This document shows positions 1 through 8,182 of a DNA stretch of 37,410 bases, one piece after another. The position numbers and the translations under genes are program-made. The stretch's first letter is position 1. The number at the start of each line of letters is the position of its first letter. The notes below the pieces were generated by a model. It was not told the DNA's origin, searched no databases, and saw only the letters and a program-made list of their open reading frames with translations. Source of the DNA: Desulfobacterales bacterium (GTDB taxonomy: Bacteria > Desulfobacterota > Desulfobacteria > Desulfobacterales > SURF-7); contig JABHLN010000028.1 in NCBI GenBank assembly GCA_018693105.1, forward strand, positions 1-37,410. Reading direction: 5' to 3'.

Positions 1-356
1 ATATCAGCCATAATATCCGATGCATTTTCCACGGAAATAATTGTCTGAAAAAACAGTATCGGATTATTTATTCGCCATCTGGCAAAGGTATCTACCCATA
101 TGTATTTCTTTTTTAAGGTCGGTAGTTCACCCTTCTCGCCATCCCATTCCCTGAGGTTGGATGGAAATTTGTTCACCATATCTACAATCGGATATTTGAA
201 ATAAAGACCGGGTTCGGATATTGTTTCACCGATTACCTTCCCGAACCTTGTTATAACAACCTGTTCAGTCTCATCAACTGTAAAAGCTGACAATAAAAAT
301 AAAAACACAACTACCGCAAAAATTAAACCTGTTATAGGAAGCCACTTTGATTTCAT
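1..356 (-). CDS. hflC: HflC-like band 7 / SPFH membrane protein, C-terminal part outside window
   Basis: This is the N-terminal 118 residues of an HflC-type SPFH protein; the gene runs off the left edge. Residues about 5-25 form one hydrophobic membrane anchor, followed by the band 7 opening EQVVITRFGKV and EPGLYFKYPIVD. In known bacteria HflC pairs with HflK on the periplasmic face of the inner membrane and modulates the FtsH protease. The start ATG overlaps the stop codon of the upstream hflK gene as ATGA, so the two are translationally coupled. The order hflK-hflC and the shared domain make the call firm; the missing C-terminus cannot be judged. Confidence 0.88.
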   Translation of the reverse strand, partial: MKSKWLPITGLIFAVVVFLFLLSAFTVDETEQVVITRFGKVIGETISEPGLYFKYPIVDMVNKFPSNLREWDGEKGELPTLKKKYIWVDTFARWRINNPILFFQTIISVENASDIMAD

Positions 357-1414
357 TTTATTACACCTTTATTACTTTCAATATTAAGTAACGGCAGAAA
401 GTTTTTCTGACTAGAATCGATCAGGTACTTCTGGCCTAATTTTGGAAAGACATCTATAAACATTTCAAGGTAAAGACGCCTCTTGGTAACATCTTTTGCT
501 TTAGCGTATTCATCATAAAGACTTGTAAATTTTGCCGCATCACCTTCTGCACGATTGACCCGGTCAAGAGCATATCCTTCAGCGGCCCTGATTGTCCTTT
601 CAGCTTCACCTTTTGCAGCCGGAATCGCCTGATTATAGTCCTTTCTGGCGGTTAATATCATTGTTTCCTTTTCCTGTTCTGCCTTGTTTACAGCATTAAA
701 GGAAGGCTGAACCTTTGACGGCACATTTGTTTTTTTCAATTCAAGGTTAACAAGCCTGATTCCTGTTTTCGAATTATCGAGTTCTTTTTGAAGTACTTCA
801 CGGCATTGTGTTGCAATTTCTTCACGTTCATTTATAACCTCGTTAACACTCCTGTCTCCAACAACCAGCCTCATGGCCGCTTCGGAAAGGTCTCGCAAAA
901 GCCCTTCAGCATCATATACTCTGAAAAGGAACTTTTCAGGATCATTTATTTTATACTGAACAATCCATGGAACAATAGCCACATTCAAATCGCCGGTAAG
1001 CATAAGTGCTGCTTCCATCCCCCTTCGGTATGTAACCTCACCCCCGGTCATCCTCCTTTCAGAGCGACCGGTAGTAACGCCGAACTCGGTCCTTCTTGTT
1101 CCGTCAACATTTACTATTGTCAACTTTTCTATCCCGTTTGGCCATTTTAAATGCAGACCGGGATGAGTCTTTCGCACAAACTTCCCGAACCGTTGTATCA
1201 TACCAACTTCACGCAGTTTCACCTGGTAAATCATTGAATATCCTATATATCCCAGTATGATCAATAAAATTAAAATAACTGGACCACCAGGGAAATTAAT
1301 ATTCTTTATTTTATTTCCCAGATCTTCTAAATCAGGTGGTACAATACCGTCAGAGCCCCGGGTCTTTTTACTTTTCTTTTTATTTTTCTGAAGTTTTTCC
1401 CAATCCCAAACCAT
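353..1414 (-). CDS. hflK: HflK-like band 7 / SPFH membrane protein
   Basis: A 353-residue SPFH-domain protein. Residues about 42-64 are a single membrane segment; the band 7 domain follows with VGMIQRFGKFVRKTHPGLH, and the later third is an alanine- and charge-rich helical region (AAKGEAERTIRAAEGYA) typical of stomatin/HflK coiled coils. Known HflK proteins form a large ring complex with HflC around FtsH and control turnover of membrane proteins. AGGA lies seven bases before the ATG. It is the first gene of an hflKC operon and overlaps hflC by four bases. The acidic, proline-rich N-terminus seen in many HflK proteins is short here, with a lysine-rich stretch instead, so a general stomatin-like role is possible. 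Confidence 0.88.
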   Translation of the reverse strand: MVWDWEKLQKNKKKSKKTRGSDGIVPPDLEDLGNKIKNINFPGGPVILILLIILGYIGYSMIYQVKLREVGMIQRFGKFVRKTHPGLHLKWPNGIEKLTIVNVDGTRRTEFGVTTGRSERRMTGGEVTYRRGMEAALMLTGDLNVAIVPWIVQYKINDPEKFLFRVYDAEGLLRDLSEAAMRLVVGDRSVNEVINEREEIATQCREVLQKELDNSKTGIRLVNLELKKTNVPSKVQPSFNAVNKAEQEKETMILTARKDYNQAIPAAKGEAERTIRAAEGYALDRVNRAEGDAAKFTSLYDEYAKAKDVTKRRLYLEMFIDVFPKLGQKYLIDSSQKNFLPLLNIESNKGVIK

Positions 1415-1509
1415 AATGTTATCCTTAGCTTTGTTTTTTTATTCTGAATTTTTTAACCCGTTTTTTATATTCCAAATACTCTTTTAAGTATAGCTGGAAC
1501 AGAAAATCA

Positions 1510-1956
1510 TTATACACAAGAATGGGTTCCTCTTAGGCTCGTCAGAGCTCGAGATGATTTTTCTGCAGGTTTACGGTTTTCATTGCAATAAACCTCCATA
1601 GTGCCAACCCTCTCGCCGTAAATAATGATGTCGTATGCCAGCTTCCATTTGGTTTTTTTAAAGTTTTTTGTCTTGAATTTTATACCATCTATAATAACTT
1701 GTGCACAAGTGATTTCGGGATCACAGCCAATCCTTTTGACCATAGTTGGATTCATATACTTAATACGAAAGTCTGATAAACTAATATATATCGCATCATC
1801 CAAAGCTTCCATCATTGAGCGGTATTTTTCTTCGCTCTCGCGAAGTCTGGCTCCGCTATGTCGAAGTGCCTTTTCGGTTCGTTTGCGCTCAGATTCAGCT
1901 TGCTTTAAATCCCGAATCATTTTTTCTAATTCTTCATAGGTAGGTTTTTTCCCCAT
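1510..1956 (-). pseudogene. PAS sensor protein remnant, internally deleted
   Basis: A 148-residue reading frame that starts like signalling proteins of this group (KKPTYEELEKMI, a short coiled coil, then a PAS domain start SEEKYRSMMEALDDAIYI). At about residue 79 (RIGCD|PEITCA) the PAS domain breaks off and continues as the second half of the GAF-like domain that is complete in the sigma-54 regulator at 6338-8182 (PEITCA, F-T-N-KKT-W, then G-EVY). After EVY the C-terminus no longer matches that domain, so a frameshift there is likely. The natural reading is deletion between two domains of a longer sensor kinase, leaving a relic; expression of a short chimera cannot be excluded. Confidence 0.6.
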
Positions 1957-2052
1957 TGTTTAAATCTCCAATTTCTAAAAAATAGAAACCATTCATAATG
2001 TTGAACAATACCCATCTCGACATTATCTAATTTCGTAAAAAGCAGACAGGCA

Positions 2053-2068
2053 CCGGCCCGAAGGCCGG
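2053..2068. terminator. GC-rich hairpin between two minus-strand genes
   Basis: CCGGCC-CGAA-GGCCGG, a perfect 6-bp stem with a CGAA (reverse strand TTCG) tetraloop. It lies about 70 bases downstream of the kinase-receiver gene read on the minus strand. No uridine run follows directly, so it may be a factor-dependent terminator, an RNA-end stabiliser or a short REP-like palindrome. Confidence 0.4.
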
Positions 2069-2135
2069 CATAATAATACCCATACCAGTTCTATTTCAAA
2101 TAGACCGGCATACCCATAAGGGGCCAGATCTTTCT

Positions 2136-3323
2136 CTATGAAGCATCCTTACCCCTTTTACTCTTTATCTTATCGTATGCATTCTTGATGCTTTCGTTCA
2201 GTATTTCTATATTCACAGGTTTCTGCAAGAAGGCAAAGGCTCCCAACTCCATGCAAAGTTTCTCATCTTTTTCTGAGCCGTGACCCGTGAGAACAATTAC
2301 TTCTATATCGGGATTTGTGTGTTTTACTCTCCGCAGAACCTCAAAACCGTCTACTTCCGGCATCTTCAGGTCAAGAATTATTATTTCGGGTTCTTCACCC
2401 TTAATGAAATCAAGTGCCTCGCCCCCGTCATAAACGACATGGGTACCGACATTCCTCATGCGGAGTCTTTCGGAAAGGGTCTGAACAAACACCCTCTCGT
2501 CATCGACGAGGAGAATTTTTGAGGGAACATCAAAGTCGAACCGCCTGTACGCATCAGCCTTGTAAAAATTTTTCCCTACACCAACTTCCACATCTTTCAC
2601 ACCCGGTATTTTTAAAATGATCGATTTCAATTCATCCTGAAGCCGCGAGAGCATGAGAAAATTCTTGTCTATCTTTAGTTTCACAAACCCGTCATCAGCA
2701 GACACGATCACATCATGCCCATTTTCTAAAAGAATAGTCTCCACCCTTGCCGCAAGGGTGAAATCCTCTACAGCCTCACGGGACGCAGCCGTTTCCTTAA
2801 CCGCATCCTTTAAAAGATTCTCCATAATAAGCCTGACAGCAGATTCCATATCGACCTTATAGGAAGGAATGAGAATATCGAATAGGGAAGAATCCCATGG
2901 TCCCTTTTTAAAGAGGTAGCCAGTCAATGATATGGCCTCTTCATCCCATGGGCGGGTCTTCTTTTCCGCTTCCTTTTCGTTCAGCTCTGTAATCACCAGA
3001 ATCTTTAAAACATGAGATACTTCAGGAGGGATAAGGTGCCCCATTAAACCGTGAAAGATGATATTATCCTCCTTAAGAAACTCCGCAATAATTGACTTCA
3101 TATATGCGAAAGTGCGCTCTTTCTCGTGGGTAAACTGGTTGAATACGAGAGGTTTGCCCCAAAGAAGCCTTTCCGCCTTATCGGTCTTGATATTATGGCG
3201 CCGACAGAGAATTTCAATAAGATCACTATCCCTGACAATCCTACCGCCAGTCTCTGAAGCAAGCTTTTCAACAACATGTTTACCATTCGTAAAAATTCCG
3301 CTGGTAATCGAAACAATAGACAT
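2136..3323 (-). CDS. Cytidylate kinase-like / BON-like / response-regulator receiver fusion protein
   Basis: A 395-residue three-part protein. Residues 1-180 resemble the cytidylate kinase-like P-loop family; the nucleotide loop reads GIFTNGKH (9-16), a GxxxxGK loop with His where Ser/Thr is usual. Residues about 186-255 look like a BON-type domain (VETILLENGHDVIV and IPGVKDVEV). Residues about 268-388 are a complete receiver: D274/D275 pocket, phospho-acceptor D318 (ILDLKMP), T346, K368. The start is the ATG at 3323, eight bases after GAGGAG; a TTG at 3335 would place the Shine-Dalgarno sequence inside the gene. There is no HTH or enzymatic output beyond the kinase-like part, so the receiver probably controls, or is controlled through, the N-terminal domains. 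No histidine kinase is adjacent. Confidence 0.75.
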   Translation of the reverse strand: MSIVSITSGIFTNGKHVVEKLASETGGRIVRDSDLIEILCRRHNIKTDKAERLLWGKPLVFNQFTHEKERTFAYMKSIIAEFLKEDNIIFHGLMGHLIPPEVSHVLKILVITELNEKEAEKKTRPWDEEAISLTGYLFKKGPWDSSLFDILIPSYKVDMESAVRLIMENLLKDAVKETAASREAVEDFTLAARVETILLENGHDVIVSADDGFVKLKIDKNFLMLSRLQDELKSIILKIPGVKDVEVGVGKNFYKADAYRRFDFDVPSKILLVDDERVFVQTLSERLRMRNVGTHVVYDGGEALDFIKGEEPEIIILDLKMPEVDGFEVLRRVKHTNPDIEVIVLTGHGSEKDEKLCMELGAFAFLQKPVNIEILNESIKNAYDKIKSKRGKDAS

Positions 3324-3713
3324 ACTTCTCCTCAATTATATATATTTATTAGTATTTAGTTTTCCATGATAACTCTCAAGACATTCCATAGTATAACTGG
3401 AGACTAACTGAATGAATTGTTCTTAGAGAGGATATCCGTAACGTGTGTGCCAATAGTACTTTAGACGAAAGAAAACCATTTACTATACAATAATATATAA
3501 TAGTTGATAATCTAAATCTATTGTTGATATTCAATAGATTATAAAATATTATTACTTATTATTGGTCCAGTAATGGGGGCAGGTTCAAGTACCCCAAATT
3601 CTAACTTAAAAAGTAGTCCAAAAATATGGTGGCTTAACTCCGACCCCACAATTTTATTGCAAAATCATCCCTTTCCCGGCTATAGGGTAATTTCGTGATC
3701 CAGGCGATCAATT
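3324..3713. other. Gene-free stretch upstream of the kinase-receiver gene
   Basis: AT-rich sequence with no supported gene. It must hold the promoter of the minus-strand gene ending at 2136. Around 3573-3650 are two G/C-run motifs (GGGGGCAGGTTCAAGTACCCC and, on the other strand, TGGGGTCGGAGTTAAGCC) that look like borders of decayed mobile DNA, but no open frame or clear inverted ends accompany them. Confidence 0.4.
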
Positions 3714-3905
3714 TTAGATGTAAAAGATCAAAAAGCGATCATTGGCACAGGGGTGCGTATCTCCGTTAGGATTGGACAATATTTGTGAGTCCCGTCGTAT
3801 CGCCAAAATAGTAACTCCATATCTCTTTCTCAACTCAATCTGAGCCAACGATTTCTCAACCAGGACTGGTGTTACACCAAAGGCGCAATATATTGATTTC
3901 CACAT
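3714..3905 (-). pseudogene. TrkA-C (RCK C-terminal) domain remnant
   Basis: A 63-residue frame whose middle matches the RCK/TrkA C-terminal ligand domain of potassium channel and transporter regulators: VEKSLAQIELRKRYGVTILA, then IRRDSQILSNPNGDTHPCANDRFLIF. The preceding NAD-binding Rossmann half of a TrkA/KtrA protein is absent. A possible upstream piece (DLILQLLDVE) lies in a different frame at about 3906-3935, implying at least one frameshift. No good ribosome site precedes its ATG. It is best read as a decayed fragment of a K+ uptake regulator; no trk/ktr partner gene is nearby. Confidence 0.5.
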
Positions 3906-3967
3906 CGAGAAGCTGAAGTATCAAATCAGAAAAAGATGCCGAGGTCCTAGAAAGGCTTCGGTGTATC

Positions 3968-4258
3968 TCATAATCGTTCATATTTCCACCTGATTCCAAG
4001 AGAGTCCGTTACAAACAGCTCTCTCATTTTTAAAACCCACAGTGTACTTTCTTCGGAAATAATGAAATGTTCTACGAACCCTTGTGTCTCGAGAAGCTCC
4101 AATCTCATTAAAAGTTCTTCTTTGGTCATTTGATGCTTTTTCAGGGCATCGTCTTCGCCAATTTCATACCACAGTTCTATAAACTCCAAACTTCCATAAT
4201 GGGAAATGATATCTAAAATATTTCGATCAACTTCCTCCAAACTTTGGTTTTCTTTCAT
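3968..4258 (-). CDS. Small hypothetical protein, possibly winged-helix
   Basis: A 96-residue acidic protein not recognised as a named family. The pattern of an N-terminal helix (VDRNILDIISHYG), a helix-turn-helix-like stretch (KHQMTKEELLMRLELLETQG) and a short beta-like hairpin (FVEHFIIS, STLWVL) resembles a winged-helix fold, suggesting nucleic-acid or protein binding; this is inference from pattern only. GAGGTG is spaced six bases before the ATG, which supports real translation. It belongs to a run of small minus-strand genes between 3.9 and 5.4 kb with separate ribosome sites and 100-260 base gaps, so they are probably not one tight operon. Confidence 0.6.
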   Translation of the reverse strand: MKENQSLEEVDRNILDIISHYGSLEFIELWYEIGEDDALKKHQMTKEELLMRLELLETQGFVEHFIISEESTLWVLKMRELFVTDSLGIRWKYERL

Positions 4259-4360
4259 ATTGACACCTCAAATGTTCAATAATCAATAAGCTGATATTAG
4301 CTGATAGCCCTATGTTATTCTGGATGACGACACTTTTCTATTCTTGTTATCCATTTTTAT

Positions 4361-4528
4361 TTAAAACACGCCTGAACATTTCTTGATTTTATTCTGATAT
4401 TTTATAATTTTTTCTAACTTCTTAATTGAAACACCGAGCATTTCACTTATTTTTTTATTTGAAAGGCCTTTTCGCTTTAGCCCCGCCAAATCTATATTTT
4501 TAAGTTTTACGTAATGTTTATGTTTCAT
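4361..4528 (-). CDS. 55-residue basic helix-turn-helix-like protein
   Basis: The frame is open to 4576, but GGAGG stands five bases before an internal ATG at 4528, giving a 55-residue protein. It is very basic; residues about 10-38 read LAGLKRKGLSNKKISEMLGV, the arrangement seen in simple HTH DNA-binding proteins (SNKKISEMLGVS as turn and recognition helix), followed by a lysine-rich tail. Function is unknown; a small transcription factor or phage-type regulator is the obvious guess. It is not part of a recognisable prophage. Confidence 0.55.
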   Translation of the reverse strand: MKHKHYVKLKNIDLAGLKRKGLSNKKISEMLGVSIKKLEKIIKYQNKIKKCSGVF

Positions 4529-4786
4529 TATTACCTCCGTTTTTTTAGTTCGGATCAACAAATTCTTTTCTCTCAAGAAGTGGCTCTGTCGTAGAAATAA
4601 TGATTAAGCTAAACTTTTCTACAATTTATGAAACCATGCTACCGAAGAGTAAAAGATTTCTGCTGAATTTTGAACATAATGATTCTGATATAAGTTTCAT
4701 CCATACACCAACTTTTTTCTTTTTCTGGCTTTTGTTTCTATAGAATGTTTTTTTAACTTAAAGGATTTGCTTTATTTCGGATGCTA

Positions 4787-4984
4787 TTAGAAATCCTTTT
4801 CCATTGCTAACTCACCGATCATCCTTTTACGTCTTGAGTGGTGCAGGTGGGAATAACAACCAATTAATCCTGCAATAGTGAAAATGCCAACAAGTGCTGA
4901 CGAAGATATTGTGGGTAAAAGACCGCGAAACCCAAACATACTCAAACCCACTAAAACAAATATTAAAATTATTTTTTCTTTCAT
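4787..4984 (-). CDS. Small membrane protein, two transmembrane helices
   Basis: A 65-residue protein with hydrophobic segments at about residues 4-22 and 27-46, then a polar tail with HLHHSRRKR. GGGGAG precedes the ATG by two to four bases. By the positive-inside rule the tail should be cytoplasmic. The family is not recognised. It sits among other tiny minus-strand genes of unknown role. Confidence 0.55.
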   Translation of the reverse strand: MKEKIILIFVLVGLSMFGFRGLLPTISSSALVGIFTIAGLIGCYSHLHHSRRKRMIGELAMEKDF

Positions 4985-5106
4985 ATCTCCCCATTCCTAA
5001 ACATTGAAAGTGGCAAATCTATCGTCACCTTTTTGTTACTCTTCCTTTCTCGAATATTATACCAATATACACGGAATTCTACTACACCAGGAACTCCCAA
5101 AGCACG

Positions 5107-5367
5107 TTACATAACTGGTGCTGTCCAATTTGAATATGCTTCTACATTAGGGAGCTTGTCCATTTCATTACATAGACTATACGTTTCAAATTCTGAAATA
5201 TTATTTGAACACGATATGGTGCCGGTTAAAAGCCTATGTACTTGAATTAACTTTTTGCAGCTATTCGAGCACTCGGGAAGTTGGTTTATTAGGGAGCAGT
5301 TTCTGCAGGGACTCTCTATTATATAACCACCATCAAGATCGAACTTTTTTTTTAATTTAGCTGACAT
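5107..5367 (-). CDS. Small cysteine-rich protein
   Basis: The frame is open further upstream, but AGGAGA lies six bases before the ATG at 5367, giving 86 residues. The centre holds PCRNCSLINQLPECSNSCKK, a CxxC-x9-C-x3-C pattern suited to zinc or Fe-S binding; three further cysteines lie in the C-terminal half. The N-terminus is basic (SAKLKKKF). The family is not recognised. The neighbour on the 5' side of its transcript is the receiver protein at 5543, 175 bases away. Confidence 0.55.
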   Translation of the reverse strand: MSAKLKKKFDLDGGYIIESPCRNCSLINQLPECSNSCKKLIQVHRLLTGTISCSNNISEFETYSLCNEMDKLPNVEAYSNWTAPVM

Positions 5368-5542
5368 AATATTTCTCCTCTTTCTTGATTTAAGTAAAAA
5401 AGGGGATCCAACATCTTTTCGTATAATTGGATAACGGATCAGGCATCCCACGCCGTTGCCTGAACTAACAACTTCATATACTATATCTTTATGAGTATTT
5501 CATTTTTATAAAACTCACGTTAGAGATAATCTTCTAAAAAGA

Positions 5543-5914
5543 TTATCCAACTGATACTGACTTCTTTTCTACATGATCCAGAAGGTGTGTTAAGTATTTT
5601 TTATCAATGGGTTTTATCATGTAATAAAGAATATCCAAACTTCTAATTTGCATTTCCAATTCGCGGGAATTACGGTCGGTCATAGCGATGATTCCTACTT
5701 TCGGACTGATTGTTTTTATTTTAGATATCAGCAAAGAGCCCGTAGAATCGGGCAAAAAAATGTTGACCAGAACCAGATCAAACGATTTTTGCCTGAGCCT
5801 ATTCTGTGCCTCCTGGGCGTTGCTACGAATCTCAATTCTGTAACCCCTAACCCCAATGTTTTTCTTTAACCATTGAGCGTAAGACATATCATGTTCAATA
5901 ATGAGAATATTCAT
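5543..5914 (-). CDS. Stand-alone receiver-like protein lacking the phospho-acceptor Asp
   Basis: A 123-residue CheY-length protein. The fold pattern is clear: strand 1 with acidic residues (ILIIEHD), strand 3 (FDLVLVNIFLPDSTG), strand 4 with T79 (IIAMTD), strand 5 with K101 (YMIKPID). The residue at the phosphorylation site is N51 instead of Asp, and the first acidic pair is E7/H8. It therefore probably works as a phosphorylation-independent pseudo-receiver, or is decaying. No strong Shine-Dalgarno is visible, and its upstream region is replaced by an IS1595 relic on the other strand, which may have removed the native promoter. Confidence 0.7.
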   Translation of the reverse strand: MNILIIEHDMSYAQWLKKNIGVRGYRIEIRSNAQEAQNRLRQKSFDLVLVNIFLPDSTGSLLISKIKTISPKVGIIAMTDRNSRELEMQIRSLDILYYMIKPIDKKYLTHLLDHVEKKSVSVG

Positions 5915-5919
5915 GTATT

Positions 5920-6122
5920 TGGGTAAATTACCAAAGACTATGCGGATTATTCAACGGTCAATCATCTTCGAAAACAACACTCTCAAAATGACCGTCCACA
6001 CCAACATAGCCGAATCGTTTGGAGAGATGTTGGAAAGAACAAAACTGGGTGTTTTCCACTATATGAGTAAAAAACATCTTTCACGCTATCTCTCTAAAAT
6101 AGGGTTTCGTTGTGACTATTGA
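5920..6122 (+). pseudogene. IS1595-family transposase, C-terminal relic
   Basis: The plus-strand frame ending at 6122 reads VHTNIAESFGEMLERTKLGV, then FHYMSKKHLSRYL and IGFRCDY. This matches the C-terminal end of ISXO2/IS1595-type DDE transposases (VHTN-ES-LKRG-G-HHVS-KHL-RYL-EF-FR-N). The rest of the transposase is missing, and the residues before VHTN do not give a usable protein. It is a truncated insertion sequence; its inverted repeats could not be identified by eye. It abuts the start of the pseudo-receiver gene on the minus strand. Confidence 0.65.
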
Positions 6123-6337
6123 ACTCCTTATATCTTTAATTTGAGCAACAATCGTACCAGAACCCATGATACTTTTTATCCTTTTGATTTTATTTGGATT
6201 ATTCTTGAATGAAAGGGGATTGCCAGAAAGAAACGATATTGAAATTGGGTAGAAAGCGCCCGGTGGATTTACGGAAAGCGTCTTACTTGTTGAATATACT
6301 CTACATATCTGACTTGGGCAAATTGGGCCAAATTGGG

Positions 6338-8182
6338 CTATTTTGGGTCTATTTTTTTCATCTTTCTGAAGAGTGCTTTTCGAGATATACCCAAAAGGTT
6401 TGCAGCTTTACTCCTGTTCCAGTTGGTCTTGCTCAAAGCTTTTGAAATCAGGGCTCCCTCAAGACTTTTAACGGCATCAGGAAGATTCATACCATGCATT
6501 TTTAGTCCTTCTTCCGCCTGAATCGTATGGCTTGCGCCCGGCAAATCCAGTTGCCCAACCGTAATATAGCGTTGAATGACATTTTTAAGTTCACGGATAT
6601 TCCCGGGCCAATGATAATTGTATAACACATCCATAATTTTACCCGGCAAATGACTATGTTTTTCGTCTTCACTGAACAATTCTAGAAAATGGTCAATCAG
6701 GAGAAGAATATCTTCTTCTCGCTCCCTTAAGGGCGGCGAAGTAATCGGGATGACATTTATTCGGTAATAAAAGTCTTCCCGCATCAGTCCCTTATCTACC
6801 TGGTCCCTATAATTTTTGTTTGTGGCAGCGATTATGCGGAAGTCAGACTTTTTGTTTCTATTGCTTCCCACAGGTGTATATTCCCCGCCATCAATGGTAC
6901 GCAGTAGTTTGACCTGCATGTTAAGACTAAGCTCACCTACTTCATCTAAGAACAGGCTTCCACCATCGGCAATGTCTAAGTAGCCTGCCTTATCGATATA
7001 AGCTCCGGTAAACGCCCCTTTTTTGTGTCCAAAAAACTCGCTTTCAAGGAGCAGTTCAGGAATCGCTCCGCAATGAACTGTAACGAATTCTTTATCACGC
7101 CTATTACTCAAGTCGTGTATGGCATGGGCAATCATTTCTTTGCCTGTTCCTGATTCACCATAAATAGAGACAGAAGCAGTAGAATTTGAGGCTTTTAAGA
7201 TGAGATCGTAGACCACTTGCATAGACTTGCTCTTACCAATAATATCACCCAACCGGTAACGCTCCTTCATGGAAGACCTGAGATATATATTTTCCTCTTG
7301 CAACTGCGTAGCCATTTGCCGAGTCGCATTGTCCAAGAGCACCTTTTCCGTAACGTCCCGAATGGCCGAAAGAATGGCGGGCTTGCCCTTAAACTGGATA
7401 ATGGTGTGATGCCCTTCCACCCAAATGTCTTGTCCTTGCAGTTGAATGCATGCCGTTCTAAAAAATTCATCTCCAGGAGCAGCTGACTCAAATGGTCCAT
7501 AAAAACCATCACCTTCTTGATTCATTTTATATTGAAACAAGTCATCAGGCATATTCCCGAGAACCTGTGTCGAATCCTCAAAGTCGAATAAGGAAGCAAA
7601 GGCACGATTTGCATACTGAAATCTCCCATCTTGGAGTAGGGTGACGCCATCAGCCACCTTCTCATTGAGGATACGGTATCGGTATTCGGCCTCTATCAAC
7701 GACTTCTCGGCTGACTTTAGCTGAATGATTTTCCCGACCTTTTCAGCAACAGCGTTTATCAGCTTTCGCTCGTCCTTAAGGAAAGGCCCTTCATCAATGT
7801 CGGATCTCTCTTTCAGGTAATATACTTCCACGGCCCCAATAGGATCATCATCTATAGTAATGTCAGCAACTTGTCTCCAGGCTGTTTTCTTGTAATTAGT
7901 TGTCTGGAACACCTGATGTTTTAAGTCGATACGTGCGCATGTAATCTCGGGGTATTTCCACGCAGCGGGAAGAAGGTTAACGGTCCGTTCTAATATCTCC
8001 TCAATCGAAAGGTTTGGGTTTTCGAAGAGATTCGATATAGCATAGAGGCAAGCCAGTTCTTTAACTCTCTCCTGAAGATCGAGGCTCTTCTTTTTCAAAA
8101 GTTCTTTTAAATGCTTAAAGGATAATTTCTCAAGCCCATTATTCATTTTATTCAATTCTTCATAGGTTGGTTTTTTGACCAT
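6338..8182 (-). CDS. GAF-PAS-AAA+ sigma-54-dependent transcriptional activator
   Basis: A 614-residue bacterial enhancer-binding protein. Order: coiled N-terminus (KKPTYEEL), GAF-like domain about 38-155, PAS domain about 165-285, AAA+ domain about 312-545 with Walker A GESGTGKE (342-349), the sigma-54 contact loop GAFTGA (389-394) and Walker B LFLDEVGE, then a Fis-type HTH near 575-610 (RSKAANLLGISRKALFRKM). It should sense a cytoplasmic ligand or redox signal through GAF/PAS and open sigma-54 promoters. GGAGG is nine bases before the ATG at 8182; a TTG one codon upstream is less likely. It is transcribed alone after a 725-base gap, so the targets are not evident from position. Confidence 0.88.
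   Translation of the reverse strand: MVKKPTYEELNKMNNGLEKLSFKHLKELLKKKSLDLQERVKELACLYAISNLFENPNLSIEEILERTVNLLPAAWKYPEITCARIDLKHQVFQTTNYKKTAWRQVADITIDDDPIGAVEVYYLKERSDIDEGPFLKDERKLINAVAEKVGKIIQLKSAEKSLIEAEYRYRILNEKVADGVTLLQDGRFQYANRAFASLFDFEDSTQVLGNMPDDLFQYKMNQEGDGFYGPFESAAPGDEFFRTACIQLQGQDIWVEGHHTIIQFKGKPAILSAIRDVTEKVLLDNATRQMATQLQEENIYLRSSMKERYRLGDIIGKSKSMQVVYDLILKASNSTASVSIYGESGTGKEMIAHAIHDLSNRRDKEFVTVHCGAIPELLLESEFFGHKKGAFTGAYIDKAGYLDIADGGSLFLDEVGELSLNMQVKLLRTIDGGEYTPVGSNRNKKSDFRIIAATNKNYRDQVDKGLMREDFYYRINVIPITSPPLREREEDILLLIDHFLELFSEDEKHSHLPGKIMDVLYNYHWPGNIRELKNVIQRYITVGQLDLPGASHTIQAEEGLKMHGMNLPDAVKSLEGALISKALSKTNWNRSKAANLLGISRKALFRKMKKIDPK

Noticed and set aside
788-1150. 120-codon plus-strand frame opposite hflK
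   Set aside because: It is the antisense shadow of a well-supported gene and has no protein-family pattern.
3324-3335. Upstream TTG start (MRRS-) for the kinase-receiver gene
   Set aside because: It would place the GAGGAG ribosome site inside the coding region; the ATG at 3323 has ideal spacing.
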